From: Streptomyces venezuelae
GTDB taxonomy: Bacteria > Actinomycetota > Actinomycetes > Streptomycetales > Streptomycetaceae
Assembly: GCF_008642275.1 (NCBI RefSeq)
Contig: NZ_CP029189.1
Coordinates: forward strand, 4,810,501 to 4,874,500
Reading direction: 5' to 3'
DNA: 64,000 bases
This document shows positions 26,647 through 35,790 of the stretch, one piece after another. Below the pieces are notes generated by a model. It ran no database searches. It saw nothing but the letters and a program-made list of their open reading frames with translations, and had not been told where the DNA came from. The position numbers and the translations under genes were made by a program. Numbering within the stretch: position 1 is the first letter of the stretch; each line of letters begins with the position of its first letter.

Positions 26647-26677
26647 CCCGCGTTTCGGATCGATCCTGGAGCAGTCC

Positions 26678-27601
26678 ATGGGACGTTACGTGATCCGGCG
26701 GCTGCTCCAGATGATCCCGGTGTTCATCGGCAGCACGTTCCTGATCTTCTTCATGGTGTACGCGCTCGGTGACCCGGTCGCGGCCCTCTTCGGCGACAAG
26801 GCGCCCGACCCCGCCACCGCCGCGCGCATCCGCAAGGACCTCTTCCTCGACCAGCCCCTGTGGAAGCAGTACCTCCACTACATGGGCCAGATCTTCCAGG
26901 GCGACTTCGGCACGGCCTTCAACGGCCAGCCGGTCACCGAGCTGATGGCCAGCGCCTTCCCCGTCACCCTGCGCCTGACCATCGTGGCGATCTTCTTCGA
27001 GATCGTCATCGGCATCACCCTCGGCGTGGTCAGCGGCCTGCGCCGAGGCAAGTCCGTCGACACCACCGTCCTGGTGCTCACCCTCGTCGTCATCTCCGTA
27101 CCGACGTTCGTGACGGGCTACCTGCTCCAGTACCTCTTCGGCGTCAAATGGGGCTGGGTGCGGCCGACCGTCTCCCCGGACGCCCCCTTCAACGAACTGA
27201 TCCTGCCCGGCATCGTGCTCGCGCTGGTCTCCCTCGCCTACGTCACCCGGCTCTCGCGCACCTCCATCGCCGAGAACGTCAAGGCCGACTACGTGCGCAC
27301 GGCCGTCGCCAAGGGCCTGCCGCGCCGGCGCGTCGTCACCCGCCACCTCCTGCGCAACTCGCTCATCCCCGTCATCACCTTCATCGGCACCGACATCGGC
27401 GCCCTGATGGGCGGCGCCATCGTCACCGAGCGGATCTTCAACATCCACGGCGTCGGATACCAGCTCTACCAGGGGATCCTGCGCAACAACTCCCCGACGG
27501 TGGTCGGCTTCGTGACCATCCTCGTCATCGTCTTCCTGCTGGCGAACCTGCTCGTCGACCTGCTGTACGCGGTCCTGGACCCGAGGATCCGGTATGCCTG
27601 A
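26678..27601 (+). CDS. Oligopeptide ABC permease, OppB/DppB type, second operon
   Basis: A 307-residue permease with about six helices. It starts MGRYVIRRLLQMIPVFIGST and has the EAA loop DYVRTAVAKGLPRRRVVTRH followed by LRNSLIPV, almost the same as the first operon's OppB-type permease. It overlaps the next permease gene by eight bases. Confidence 0.93.
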   Translation: MGRYVIRRLLQMIPVFIGSTFLIFFMVYALGDPVAALFGDKAPDPATAARIRKDLFLDQPLWKQYLHYMGQIFQGDFGTAFNGQPVTELMASAFPVTLRLTIVAIFFEIVIGITLGVVSGLRRGKSVDTTVLVLTLVVISVPTFVTGYLLQYLFGVKWGWVRPTVSPDAPFNELILPGIVLALVSLAYVTRLSRTSIAENVKADYVRTAVAKGLPRRRVVTRHLLRNSLIPVITFIGTDIGALMGGAIVTERIFNIHGVGYQLYQGILRNNSPTVVGFVTILVIVFLLANLLVDLLYAVLDPRIRYA

Positions 27602-28616
27602 CCCCGAGCGTCCCGAAGGGCCCGGCGGCTACGATCCCGTCGGCCCCCGCCCGCACGAGGCCGTCTCCCCGACCGGCCAGGGCGGACCCATAGACCTGGC
27701 CATCGAGGCGGCCGAGAGCGTCGAGGGCATCGAGAAGACGGCCGCGCCGGGCGGGACGGGCCCCGGCCACAAGCCCCGCTCCCTGTGGTCCGACGCCTGG
27801 CACCAGCTGCGCCGCAACCCCGTCTTCGTCATCTCCTCGCTGATGATCCTCTTCCTCGTGGTCATCGCGATCTGGCCGCAGCTCATCGCGAGCGGCGACC
27901 CGCTGCAGTGCGACCTGTCCAAATCGCAGCAGGGCTCCTCACCGGGCCACCCCTTCGGCTACGACACCCAGGGCTGCGACGTGTACACCCGTACCGTCTA
28001 CGGGGCCCGCGCCTCCATCACCGTCGGCGTCTGCGCCACCCTCGGCGCCGCGCTGCTCGGCGCGCTGCTCGGCGGGCTCGCCGGGTTCTTCGGCGGGTGG
28101 GGCGACGCGCTGCTCTCCCGGGTCGCCGACATCTTCTTCGGTATCCCCGTCGTCCTCGGCGGCCTGGTCTTCCTGTCCGTGGTCACCAGCACCACCGTCT
28201 GGCCGGTGGTCGGATTCATCGTGCTCCTCGGCTGGCCGCAGATCGCCCGCATCGGCCGCGGTTCCGTCATCACCGCCAAGCAGAACGACTACGTCCAGGC
28301 GGCCCGGGCGCTGGGCGCCGGGAACGGCCGGATGATGCTCCGGCACGTGGCGCCCAACGCCGTCGCCCCGGTCATCGTCGTCGCGACCATCGCGCTCGGC
28401 ACCTACATCGCCCTGGAAGCCACCCTGTCCTTCCTCGGCGTCGGCCTGCGCCCGCCCACCGTCTCCTGGGGCATCGACATCTCCAACGCGGCCTCGCAGA
28501 TCCGCAACGCCCCCCACATGCTGCTCTGGCCGGCGGGCGCGCTGAGCCTGACCGTGCTCGCCTTCATCATGCTCGGCGACGCGGTGCGCGACGCCCTCGA
28601 CCCCAAGCTGCGCTGA
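27594..28616 (+). CDS. Oligopeptide ABC permease, OppC/DppC type, second operon
   Basis: A 340-residue permease with a long cytoplasmic N-terminal tail (about 65 residues, proline/glycine/glutamate-rich), then six helices. Motifs include HPFGYDTQGCDVYTRTVYGA and the EAA loop DYVQAARALGAGNGRMMLRH. It is more diverged from its first-operon counterpart than the ATPases are. Translation is probably coupled to the preceding gene. Confidence 0.92.
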   Translation: MPDPERPEGPGGYDPVGPRPHEAVSPTGQGGPIDLAIEAAESVEGIEKTAAPGGTGPGHKPRSLWSDAWHQLRRNPVFVISSLMILFLVVIAIWPQLIASGDPLQCDLSKSQQGSSPGHPFGYDTQGCDVYTRTVYGARASITVGVCATLGAALLGALLGGLAGFFGGWGDALLSRVADIFFGIPVVLGGLVFLSVVTSTTVWPVVGFIVLLGWPQIARIGRGSVITAKQNDYVQAARALGAGNGRMMLRHVAPNAVAPVIVVATIALGTYIALEATLSFLGVGLRPPTVSWGIDISNAASQIRNAPHMLLWPAGALSLTVLAFIMLGDAVRDALDPKLR

Positions 28617-28628
28617 GGAGCCCCGGAC

Positions 28629-29612
28629 ATGCTGCTCGAAGTCCGCGACCTGCACGTGGAATTCAAGACGCGCGACGGAGTCGCCAAGGCCGTCAACGGC
28701 GTCGACTACTCGGTGGCCGAGGGCGAGACGCTGGCCGTGCTCGGCGAGTCGGGCTCCGGCAAGTCGGTCACCGCCCAGGCCGTGATGGGCATCCTCGACA
28801 CGCCCCCGGGCCGGATCGCGGGCGGCGAGATCCTCTTCAAGGGCAGGGACCTCCTGAAGATGAAGGAGGAGGAGCGGCGCAGGATCCGCGGCGCCGAGAT
28901 GGCGATGATCTTCCAGGACGCGCTCTCCTCCCTGAACCCGGTCCTGAGCGTGGGCGCGCAGCTCGGCGAGATGTACGAGGTGCACCGCGGGATGTCCCGC
29001 AAGGACGCCAGGGGCAGGGCCGTCGAGCTGATGGACCGGGTGAAGATCCCGGCGGCGAAGGAGCGGGTGGGGGACTACCCGCACCAGTTCTCGGGCGGCA
29101 TGCGCCAGCGCATCATGATCGCCATGGCGCTGGCCCTGGAGCCCTCGCTGATCATCGCGGACGAGCCGACGACGGCCCTGGACGTCACCGTCCAGGCCCA
29201 GGTGATGGACCTGCTCGCGGAGCTCCAGCGCGAGCTGAACATGGGCCTCATCCTGATCACCCACGACCTCGGCGTGGTCGCGGACGTGGCCGACAAGATC
29301 GCGGTCATGTACGCGGGCCGGATCGTCGAGGCGGCCCCGGTCCACGAGATCTACAAGGCGCCCGCGCACCCGTACACGCGCGGCCTGCTGGACTCGATCC
29401 CGCGCCTGGACCAGAAGGGCCAGGAGCTGTACGCCATCAAGGGACTGCCGCCGAACCTGGTGGCCATCCCGCCCGGCTGCGCCTTCAACCCGCGCTGCCC
29501 GATGGCGCAGGCGGTGTGCCGCACCGACGTCCCGCCGCTGTACCGGGTGACCGAGTCCCCGGTGGAGCGGACCAGCGCCTGCCACTTCTGGAAGGAGTGC
29601 CTCCATGGCTGA
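28629..29612 (+). CDS. Oligopeptide ABC transporter ATPase, OppD type, second operon
   Basis: A 327-residue ATPase with Walker A GESGSGKS, signature FSGGMRQR, Walker B LIIADEPT and four C-terminal cysteines ([20 protein letters not shown]). It is highly similar to the ATPase at 21716-22807 over its whole length, including long stretches of near-identical DNA. It overlaps the next gene by eight bases. Confidence 0.93.
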   Translation: MLLEVRDLHVEFKTRDGVAKAVNGVDYSVAEGETLAVLGESGSGKSVTAQAVMGILDTPPGRIAGGEILFKGRDLLKMKEEERRRIRGAEMAMIFQDALSSLNPVLSVGAQLGEMYEVHRGMSRKDARGRAVELMDRVKIPAAKERVGDYPHQFSGGMRQRIMIAMALALEPSLIIADEPTTALDVTVQAQVMDLLAELQRELNMGLILITHDLGVVADVADKIAVMYAGRIVEAAPVHEIYKAPAHPYTRGLLDSIPRLDQKGQELYAIKGLPPNLVAIPPGCAFNPRCPMAQAVCRTDVPPLYRVTESPVERTSACHFWKECLHG

Positions 29613-30663
29613 GTCCCTGCTGGAGGTGAAGGACCTGGTCAAGCACTATCCGCTGACCCGGGGCATCGTCTTCCGCAAGCAGGTCGGCGCGGTCAAGGCG
29701 GTCGACGGGGTCTCCTTCGGCCTGCGTGCCGGTGAGACGCTCGGCATCGTCGGCGAGTCCGGCTGCGGGAAGTCCACCGTGGCCAAGATGCTGGTCAACC
29801 TGGAGCGGCCGACGGCGGGGGTGATCGCGTACAAGGGCGAGGACATCACCAGGCTGTCGGGGCGGGCCCTGAAGGCCGTGCGCCGCAACATCCAGATGGT
29901 GTTCCAGGACCCGTACACCTCGCTGAACCCGCGCATGACGGTCGGCGACATCATCGGGGAGCCGTTCGAGATCCACCCCGAGGTGGCGCCCAAGGGCTCG
30001 CGGCGGCAACGCGTCCAGGAGCTCCTGGACGTCGTGGGACTGAATCCGGAGTACATCAACCGCTACCCGCACCAGTTCTCCGGCGGCCAGCGCCAGCGCA
30101 TCGGCATCGCCCGCGGCCTCGCCCTCCAGCCCGAGATCATCGTCGCCGACGAGCCCGTCTCGGCGCTGGACGTCTCCGTCCAGGCCCAGGTGATCAACCT
30201 GCTGGACCGGCTGCAGAGCGATTTCGACCTGTCCTACGTCTTCATCGCGCACGACCTCTCGATCGTCCGGCACATCTCCGACCGGGTCGGCGTCATGTAC
30301 CTGGGCCGGATCGTCGAGATCGGCACCGACAGCCAGATCTACGACCACCCGACGCACCCGTACACCCAGGCGCTGCTCTCGGCCGTCCCGGTCCCCGATC
30401 CGGAGGCCCGCGCCCACCGCGAGCGGATCATCCTCACCGGTGACGTCCCGTCCCCGGCCAACCCGCCGTCGGGCTGCCCCTTCCGCACCCGCTGCTGGAA
30501 GGCGGAGCCCCGCTGCACGGCGGAGGTCCCGCTGCTGGCGGTTCCGCAGGTCTTCCCCTCGGGCCCGGCGGCGCACCCGTCGGCCTGCCACTTCGCGGCG
30601 GAGAAACAGGTGGTCCCGCCGTCGGACCAGCCGCCACCGCCGTCCCCCCTGGCGAAGGAGTAG
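29605..30663 (+). CDS. Oligopeptide ABC transporter ATPase, OppF type, second operon
   Basis: A 352-residue ATPase with Walker A GESGCGKS, signature FSGGQRQR and Walker B IIVADEPV. The C-terminal family extension has cysteines ([20 protein letters not shown]) and ends in a proline-rich tail. Very similar to the ATPase at 22800-23852, mainly diverging at both ends. Last gene of the second operon. Confidence 0.93.
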   Translation: MAESLLEVKDLVKHYPLTRGIVFRKQVGAVKAVDGVSFGLRAGETLGIVGESGCGKSTVAKMLVNLERPTAGVIAYKGEDITRLSGRALKAVRRNIQMVFQDPYTSLNPRMTVGDIIGEPFEIHPEVAPKGSRRQRVQELLDVVGLNPEYINRYPHQFSGGQRQRIGIARGLALQPEIIVADEPVSALDVSVQAQVINLLDRLQSDFDLSYVFIAHDLSIVRHISDRVGVMYLGRIVEIGTDSQIYDHPTHPYTQALLSAVPVPDPEARAHRERIILTGDVPSPANPPSGCPFRTRCWKAEPRCTAEVPLLAVPQVFPSGPAAHPSACHFAAEKQVVPPSDQPPPPSPLAKE

Positions 30664-31014
30664 TCGCCGACCGATCATTTCCGGCCACGGCTGCGCGGCG
30701 GGCGGCGCGGGGCGGGAATGCCCGGCAACTCCGTTAACGTGAGGGCAACTTGACCGTTTCTGCCCCGAGATCTGGGGCGTGCAGTCTGGACGGCGTGCGG
30801 CCGTGCGGGTGCCGACGGCCGGCCGGGGAGGCGTACGGCCTCGCCGGCCGGCCTCCCCGTGCCCCCACTCATGCGCGGCATGCGCCCCTCGTGCTGCCGG
30901 ATTTCGATCGATGCGCTGGTACGGATAGTTATGATCCGTAGCGCACGGTGGGTATGACTCCTGCCGAGCACGAATACGCGTACCGATGTCCGCTCGACGT
31001 GGAGGTGAAACGCC
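30664..31014. other. Intergenic region after the second transporter operon
   Basis: No gene is visible. A 9-bp stem (30824-30832 with 30851-30859) with further internal complementarity may be the operon terminator. A TAGTTAT sequence about 90 nt before the next gene is a candidate -10 element. Confidence 0.4.
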
Positions 31015-31209
31015 GTGGCACTCTCGATCTCCGCCGTGGTGCTGCTGGCGATCATCGTCTTCCTGCTGGTCCGAAGGGCGGGCCTGAAGGCGGGACATGC
31101 GGTGGTCTGCGTACTGCTCGGCTTCTACCTGGCGAGTTCCACCATCGCCCCGACCCTGAGCCAGCTCACCTCCAACGTGGCGAGCATGATCAGTGGCCTC
31201 AAGTTCTAG
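31015..31209 (+). CDS. Small two-helix membrane protein
   Basis: A 64-residue protein with two hydrophobic helices (LSISAVVLLAIIVFLLV; AVVCVLLGFYLASSTIA) separated by a short basic loop (RRAGLKAG). GGAGG precedes the GTG. It sits 23 nt before mshB, whose own -10 box lies partly over the end of this gene's region. Proteins of this kind are conserved upstream of mshB in Streptomyces as far as I recall; function unknown. Confidence 0.75.
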   Translation: MALSISAVVLLAIIVFLLVRRAGLKAGHAVVCVLLGFYLASSTIAPTLSQLTSNVASMISGLKF

Positions 31210-31220
31210 GTCCCGCCTCG

Positions 31221-31226
31221 TAGGCT
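31221..31226 (+). promoter_or_regulatory. -10 box TAGGCT before mshB, predicted leaderless start
   Basis: TAGGCT, then six bases, then ATG; no ribosome-binding site. Same architecture as at 1506 and 43778. Confidence 0.5.
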
Positions 31227-31232
31227 GGCCCC

Positions 31233-32129
31233 ATGAACGGTCTTCCTGCCCGTCGTCTGCTCCTCGTGCACGCGCACCCCGACGACGAGTCGATCAACAA
31301 CGGCGTCACCATGGCCAAGTACGCGGCCGAGGGCGCCCACGTCGCGCTGGTGACCTGCACCCTCGGCGAGGAGGGTGAGGTCATCCCGCCCGGGCTCGCC
31401 CACCTGGCGGCCGACCGCGACGACACGCTCGGCGCCCACCGCGTCGGCGAGCTCGCCGCGGCCATGGCGGAACTGGGCGTCCAGGACCACCGGTTCCTCG
31501 GCGGCCCCGGCCGCTTCCGGGACTCCGGGATGATGGGCGCCCCGCAGAACCACCGCCCGGAGGCCTTCTGGGCCGCCGACGTGGACGAGGCCGCCGCGTA
31601 CCTGGTGGAGATCATCCGGGAGCTGCGGCCGCAGGTGCTCGTCACCTACGACCCGGACGGCGGATACGGGCACCCCGACCACATCCAGGCCCACCGGGTC
31701 GCCATGCGCGCCGCCGAACTGGCCGCGGAGACCGCCTACCGGCGCGACCTCGGCGCACCCCACACCATCGGGAAGATCTACTGGAACCGGGTCCCGCGCT
31801 CGGTCGTCGAGGAGGGCTTCGCCCGGCTGCACGCCGCCGGGGGAGAGGCGCCCTTCCCCGCGGTGGGCTCGCCCGGGGACGTGCCGGGGGTCGTCGCCGA
31901 CGAACGGATCACCACCGAGATCGACGCCAAGGACACCTTCGTGGCGGCGAAGGCGGCCGCCATGCGGGCCCACGCCACCCAGATCGCCGTGGACGGCCCC
32001 TTCTTCGCCCTCTCCAACGACCTGGCGCAGCCGCTGTTCACCCGTGAGTACTACGAACTGGTCGCGGGCCGGCCGGGCGCCCCGGCGGGCGAACGCGAAC
32101 ACGACCTCTTCGCGGGGGTGGACGCGTGA
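31233..32129 (+). CDS. mshB: Mycothiol biosynthesis deacetylase MshB
   Basis: A 298-residue LmbE/PIG-L deacetylase that removes the acetyl group from N-acetylglucosaminyl-inositol in mycothiol synthesis. The zinc/catalytic motif HAHPDDES is at residues 13-20 (His15 and Asp18 as ligand and base region), and the second metal motif GHPDH is at 146-150. Length matches M. tuberculosis MshB (Rv1170), and as in that genome a small membrane protein gene follows. The GTG of the next gene overlaps its stop codon by four bases. The -10 box six bases upstream suggests a leaderless mRNA. Confidence 0.93.
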   Translation: MNGLPARRLLLVHAHPDDESINNGVTMAKYAAEGAHVALVTCTLGEEGEVIPPGLAHLAADRDDTLGAHRVGELAAAMAELGVQDHRFLGGPGRFRDSGMMGAPQNHRPEAFWAADVDEAAAYLVEIIRELRPQVLVTYDPDGGYGHPDHIQAHRVAMRAAELAAETAYRRDLGAPHTIGKIYWNRVPRSVVEEGFARLHAAGGEAPFPAVGSPGDVPGVVADERITTEIDAKDTFVAAKAAAMRAHATQIAVDGPFFALSNDLAQPLFTREYYELVAGRPGAPAGEREHDLFAGVDA

Positions 32130-32509
32130 GCGGCACGGCCAGGGCCGGACGGATCGCCGGCTGCCTGGGCATGCTGGTCGCCGGAGCGCTGACCGGCGCG
32201 GCCGGCTGGCTGGTGGTCGACCTCTGGTTCCCCGGCGGTCTGCTGCTCGCCCTGCTGGCCGTCTTCGGGCTGTTCCTCGGCGGCCGGATCGCCCTCGGGA
32301 CCGGCTTCGGGGTGGGCGGCGCGGCCGCGGGCTGGTTCCTCGCGTACGTGATGCTCAGCCTTCCGCGCCCTGAGGGAGACTTCCTCCTCGGTTCGTCCGG
32401 AATCGGCGTGTACGTCTACCTTTTGGGGGGAACCGTTCTCGCTGTGATGTGTGCCACGGTGCGCACTCCGCTGGATCGGCCGGTTTCCGTCTCCCGGCCT
32501 GCCAAGTGA
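32126..32509 (+). CDS. DUF6113-type integral membrane protein
   Basis: A 127-residue protein with about four transmembrane helices ([69 protein letters not shown]). Its coupling to mshB by a four-base overlap and similar placement in other actinobacteria suggest a conserved but unknown partner role. I assign DUF6113 from memory of the context. Confidence 0.7.
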   Translation: MSGTARAGRIAGCLGMLVAGALTGAAGWLVVDLWFPGGLLLALLAVFGLFLGGRIALGTGFGVGGAAAGWFLAYVMLSLPRPEGDFLLGSSGIGVYVYLLGGTVLAVMCATVRTPLDRPVSVSRPAK

Positions 32510-32593
32510 CGTGGTGTCGGACCTCGTAGGGAGGTTCGCCGAGAGGTGCGCGCGGCGGCCCGCCGGGTGCTTCAGGGGGGTTTGACGGGCGCT

Positions 32594-32609
32594 ATCAGGA
32601 ACCCCTGAT
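32594..32609. terminator. Short hairpin after the mshB operon
   Basis: ATCAGG and CCTGAT (32594-32599 with 32604-32609) form a perfect 6-bp stem around a four-base loop. It could be a weak terminator or an operator for the next gene. Confidence 0.3.
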
Positions 32610-32714
32610 TCCCGCCAGTCAGTTGCGTGCGGGCGGCGGCCAGTATGGTGGACGGGCCGCCGAGCTGCCCGCGCACGGTATGACGGGCGGCGGAGCCAAC
32701 CGGGAGAACCTGCC

Positions 32715-34721
32715 TTGAGTCGTGAAACCGACAGTTCGTCCTCCGGGCCCAAGGGGCACGGTGGAGCCGCTTACCCCTCGGGTACACCGCCGTACGGAAC
32801 CGGCCAGTACCCGTCCACGGACGCTGCGGCGACCGCTCCGGAGGAGAACGCTGTGACCTCGAAGCCGTCCACGCCCGACGCCGACGGGCCCAAGACCGAG
32901 ACCACCCTGACGACCCGGATCCGGATCAACATCCCGGGTTCGCGGCCGATCCCGCCGGTGGTCGTGCGCAAGGCGATGGGCACCAGCTCCGGCTCGGCCG
33001 GTGCCGGCGAGCGGACCGGGCCGGACCCGGCCCCGGAACAGGCCTCCCCGCCCCCGCTCGCGCAGCGGCGCGGACCGCAGCCGACCCGGATCGAGGCGGC
33101 CCCGGAGCCCGCCGGCCCCCAGGCGCCCGCCCCGGCCGCCGAAGCCGAGGAAGCGGCCAGCAACTGGTTCGCCCCCCGCAAGCCGGCCGCCCAGGCCCCC
33201 GCACCGGCCCCGGCCGCCCCGATGCCGCCGGCCGCGGCCGCCCCGCCGCTCGCACAGCGTCCGCTGCCCACCCGGACGCCGTCTCCCACGCCCACTCCGA
33301 CGCCCACGCCGCCGCCGGCCGGGCCCGGCGCGGGCTTCGCCCCGCCGCAGCGGACCCAGGCCCCGCAGGCGCCCGGACCGGACGCCGCCTACGCGCCGCG
33401 GCGCACCCCGCCGCCGCCCGTGGCGGACTACGGCCAGGGCTTCGCGCAGGCTTCCGCACCCGCCCCCGCCGCCCCGATGCCCGGCGGTCCGGGCGTCGGG
33501 AGCACCACCCAGGGCTTCCCCGTCTACGACGACCAGGGCGACGGCGGCCCCGTCACCGAGGCGTTCCCCGCGTACGGCGGCGGCCCCGCCGGCCCCACCG
33601 GCGGCCCCGGCTTCGGCACCGGCCCCGTCGGCGGCCCGGCCGGCGCGGCCGCCTTCGACGAGGCTCCGCAGTGGCCCGGCCCCGACCTGGACGGCCCGCT
33701 GCCGACCCCGGTGCCGGCCCCCGCCCCGGCCGCCCCCCGGCCCGCGGCGGCCCAGCCCAAGGCCACCGCCAAGCCCGCCAAGAAGGGCCGCTCCAAACTG
33801 GTCCTGCTCGGCGGCGGTGTCGTCGCCCTCATCGGCGTGGCCTACGGCGCCGGGCTGCTCCTGAACCACTCCGACGTCCCCAAGGGCACCACCGTCCTCG
33901 GCGTCGACATCAGCGGCAGCCGCGACGAGGCCGTCTCCAAGCTCCAGACGGCCTTCGGCACCCGCGCCGCCGCCCCGATCCAGCTCAGCGTCGGCGGGAA
34001 GCCGGTCGAGCTGAAGCCCGAGAAGGCCGGCCTGACGCTGGACGCCCAGACCACCGTCCGCAACGCGGCGGGCAGCGACTACAACCCGATCACGGTCATC
34101 GGCTCGCTCCTCGGCAACGAGCGGGTCGCCGACCCCGTGATGCCGACCGACGAGGAGAAGCTCCAGGTCGCACTCCAGGAGCTCGCGGGCGCCTCCGGCA
34201 CGGCCACCGAGGGCACGATCAAGTTCGACACCGGCAAGGCCGTCGCCGTCCCCGGCACCCCCGGCACCACCCTCGACGTCGACGCCTCCGTGCAGCTGGT
34301 GGCCAAGACCTTCAAGGACCAGGTCGCCACCGGCAAGGCGGCCGTGGCCGAACTGCCGACCACCACCAAGGCGCCGGCCATCGGCCAGGCCGAACTGGAC
34401 CGGGCCATGAAGGAGTTCGCCGAGCCCGCGATGTCCGCGAACGCCACGGTCAAGGTGGGCACCAAGTCCATCGCCTTCGGTGCCAGGTCCCTCCCCAAGA
34501 TCCTGAGCATGCAGCCCGTAGACGGCCGCCTGGTCGAGAAGTTCGACCTGGAGGCGCTCAAGGCGACCTACGGGAACACCTTCGACGGGATCCTGATCAC
34601 CCGCGGCACCGGCGAGAAGACCGCCGTCACCCCGCAGGACGTCGCGGGCGCCCTCGGCAAGGCGCTGCGCGGCAAGACCACGGCCGAGCGCACCGTGGTC
34701 GTCGACACCAGCCCCAACTGA
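32715..34721 (+). CDS. Membrane-anchored protein with YoaR-like/PG-binding domain and proline-rich cytoplasmic half
   Basis: A 668-residue protein starting at TTG with GGGAG eight bases upstream. Residues 1-360 are disordered and rich in proline, alanine, glycine and threonine. A single transmembrane helix follows a basic KKGRSK stretch at about 361-384 (LVLLGGGVVALIGVAYGAGLL). The extracellular part (385-668) contains repeats of the VGVDISGxxxxEAxxxL type (VLGVDISGSRDEAVSKLQ) seen in YoaR-like putative peptidoglycan-binding domains, usually found with a VanW domain, which is absent here. A cell-wall role is inferred. Confidence 0.7.
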   Translation: MSRETDSSSSGPKGHGGAAYPSGTPPYGTGQYPSTDAAATAPEENAVTSKPSTPDADGPKTETTLTTRIRINIPGSRPIPPVVVRKAMGTSSGSAGAGERTGPDPAPEQASPPPLAQRRGPQPTRIEAAPEPAGPQAPAPAAEAEEAASNWFAPRKPAAQAPAPAPAAPMPPAAAAPPLAQRPLPTRTPSPTPTPTPTPPPAGPGAGFAPPQRTQAPQAPGPDAAYAPRRTPPPPVADYGQGFAQASAPAPAAPMPGGPGVGSTTQGFPVYDDQGDGGPVTEAFPAYGGGPAGPTGGPGFGTGPVGGPAGAAAFDEAPQWPGPDLDGPLPTPVPAPAPAAPRPAAAQPKATAKPAKKGRSKLVLLGGGVVALIGVAYGAGLLLNHSDVPKGTTVLGVDISGSRDEAVSKLQTAFGTRAAAPIQLSVGGKPVELKPEKAGLTLDAQTTVRNAAGSDYNPITVIGSLLGNERVADPVMPTDEEKLQVALQELAGASGTATEGTIKFDTGKAVAVPGTPGTTLDVDASVQLVAKTFKDQVATGKAAVAELPTTTKAPAIGQAELDRAMKEFAEPAMSANATVKVGTKSIAFGARSLPKILSMQPVDGRLVEKFDLEALKATYGNTFDGILITRGTGEKTAVTPQDVAGALGKALRGKTTAERTVVVDTSPN

Positions 34722-34732
34722 CGGACACCTCG

Positions 34733-34763
34733 GTGCCCCCGCCCGGACCCCGGGCGGGGGCAC
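34733..34763 (+). terminator. Terminator after the YoaR-like gene
   Basis: A perfect 14-bp GC stem (34733-34746 with 34750-34763), three-base loop, 12 nt after the stop codon. Confidence 0.8.
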
Positions 34764-34851
34764 TGTCACGTCCGCCGCATGACATCTGTCATCCGGCACG
34801 CACGACGCCCGACACTGCCGCGCGGGACCCCGTACGGGCGAACCTCTTCCC

Positions 34852-35790
34852 ATGACGACGACGACCGCGGTACCCACCGTGAAGGCCGCCACCGACAGCG
34901 TGGTCGCCTTCGAGAACGTGACCAAGAGCTACGGCACGGTCCGGGCGGTGGACGGCCTCTCCCTCACGCTGCACCCGGGCGAGACCGTCGCGCTCCTCGG
35001 CCCCAACGGCGCCGGCAAGTCCTCCACCCTCGACCTCCTCCTGGGCCTGCGCCCCGCCGATTCCGGCACCGTCAGCCTCTTCGGCACCACCCCCCGCGAG
35101 GCCCTCGCGGCCGGCCGCGTCGGGGCCATGCTCCAGAGCGGTGGCCTGATGGAGGAGGTGACCGTACGCGAACTCGTCACCCTCGGCTGCGCCCTGCACC
35201 CGCGGCCGCACCCCGTGGAGGAGGTCCTGCACCGCGCCGCCCTCACCGAGATCGCCGACCGCATGGTCAACAAGCTCTCCGGCGGCCAGGAGCAGCGCGT
35301 GCGCTTCGCCCTGGCCACCGCCGGCGAGAACGACCTGATCGTCCTCGACGAGCCGACCACCGGCATGGACGTCACCGCCCGCCAGGCCTTCTGGGCCACC
35401 ATGCGCGAGCAGGCCGCCCAGGGACGCACCGTCCTCTTCGCCACCCACTACCTGGAAGAGGCCGACGCGATCGCCGACCGGGTGCTGGTGCTCAGCAAGG
35501 GCAAGCTCCTCGCCGACGGCACCGCGGCCGAGATCAAGGCCAGGGCGGGCGCCCGGAAGATCGCCTTCGACCTGGACGGCGACGTCGACGAAGCGCTGCT
35601 GCGCGCCCTGCCCGGCCTCACCGCCTTCGAACGCACCGGCGCCACCGTGCGCCTGCAGTCGCGCGACGCCGACGCCACGGTCCAGGCCGTCTACGCGCTC
35701 GGCCTGTACCCCCGAAACCTGGAGGTCGCCGGCCTCGGCCTGGAACAGGCCTTCATCGCTCTCACCGAGGCCGAGGAGGCCACCCGATGA
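34852..35790 (+). CDS. ABC exporter ATPase (DrrA-like)
   Basis: A 312-residue ATPase. Walker A is GPNGAGKSS, the signature LSGGQEQRVRFA, Walker B LIVLDEPTTGMD, and the H-loop ATHYLEEAD. After the nucleotide-binding domain (to about 235) a C-terminal domain of the drug/polysaccharide exporter type follows. It drives the ABC-2 permease encoded immediately downstream, with a four-base overlap. No clear ribosome-binding site precedes the ATG. The downstream two-component genes probably control this exporter. Confidence 0.9.
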   Translation: MTTTTAVPTVKAATDSVVAFENVTKSYGTVRAVDGLSLTLHPGETVALLGPNGAGKSSTLDLLLGLRPADSGTVSLFGTTPREALAAGRVGAMLQSGGLMEEVTVRELVTLGCALHPRPHPVEEVLHRAALTEIADRMVNKLSGGQEQRVRFALATAGENDLIVLDEPTTGMDVTARQAFWATMREQAAQGRTVLFATHYLEEADAIADRVLVLSKGKLLADGTAAEIKARAGARKIAFDLDGDVDEALLRALPGLTAFERTGATVRLQSRDADATVQAVYALGLYPRNLEVAGLGLEQAFIALTEAEEATR

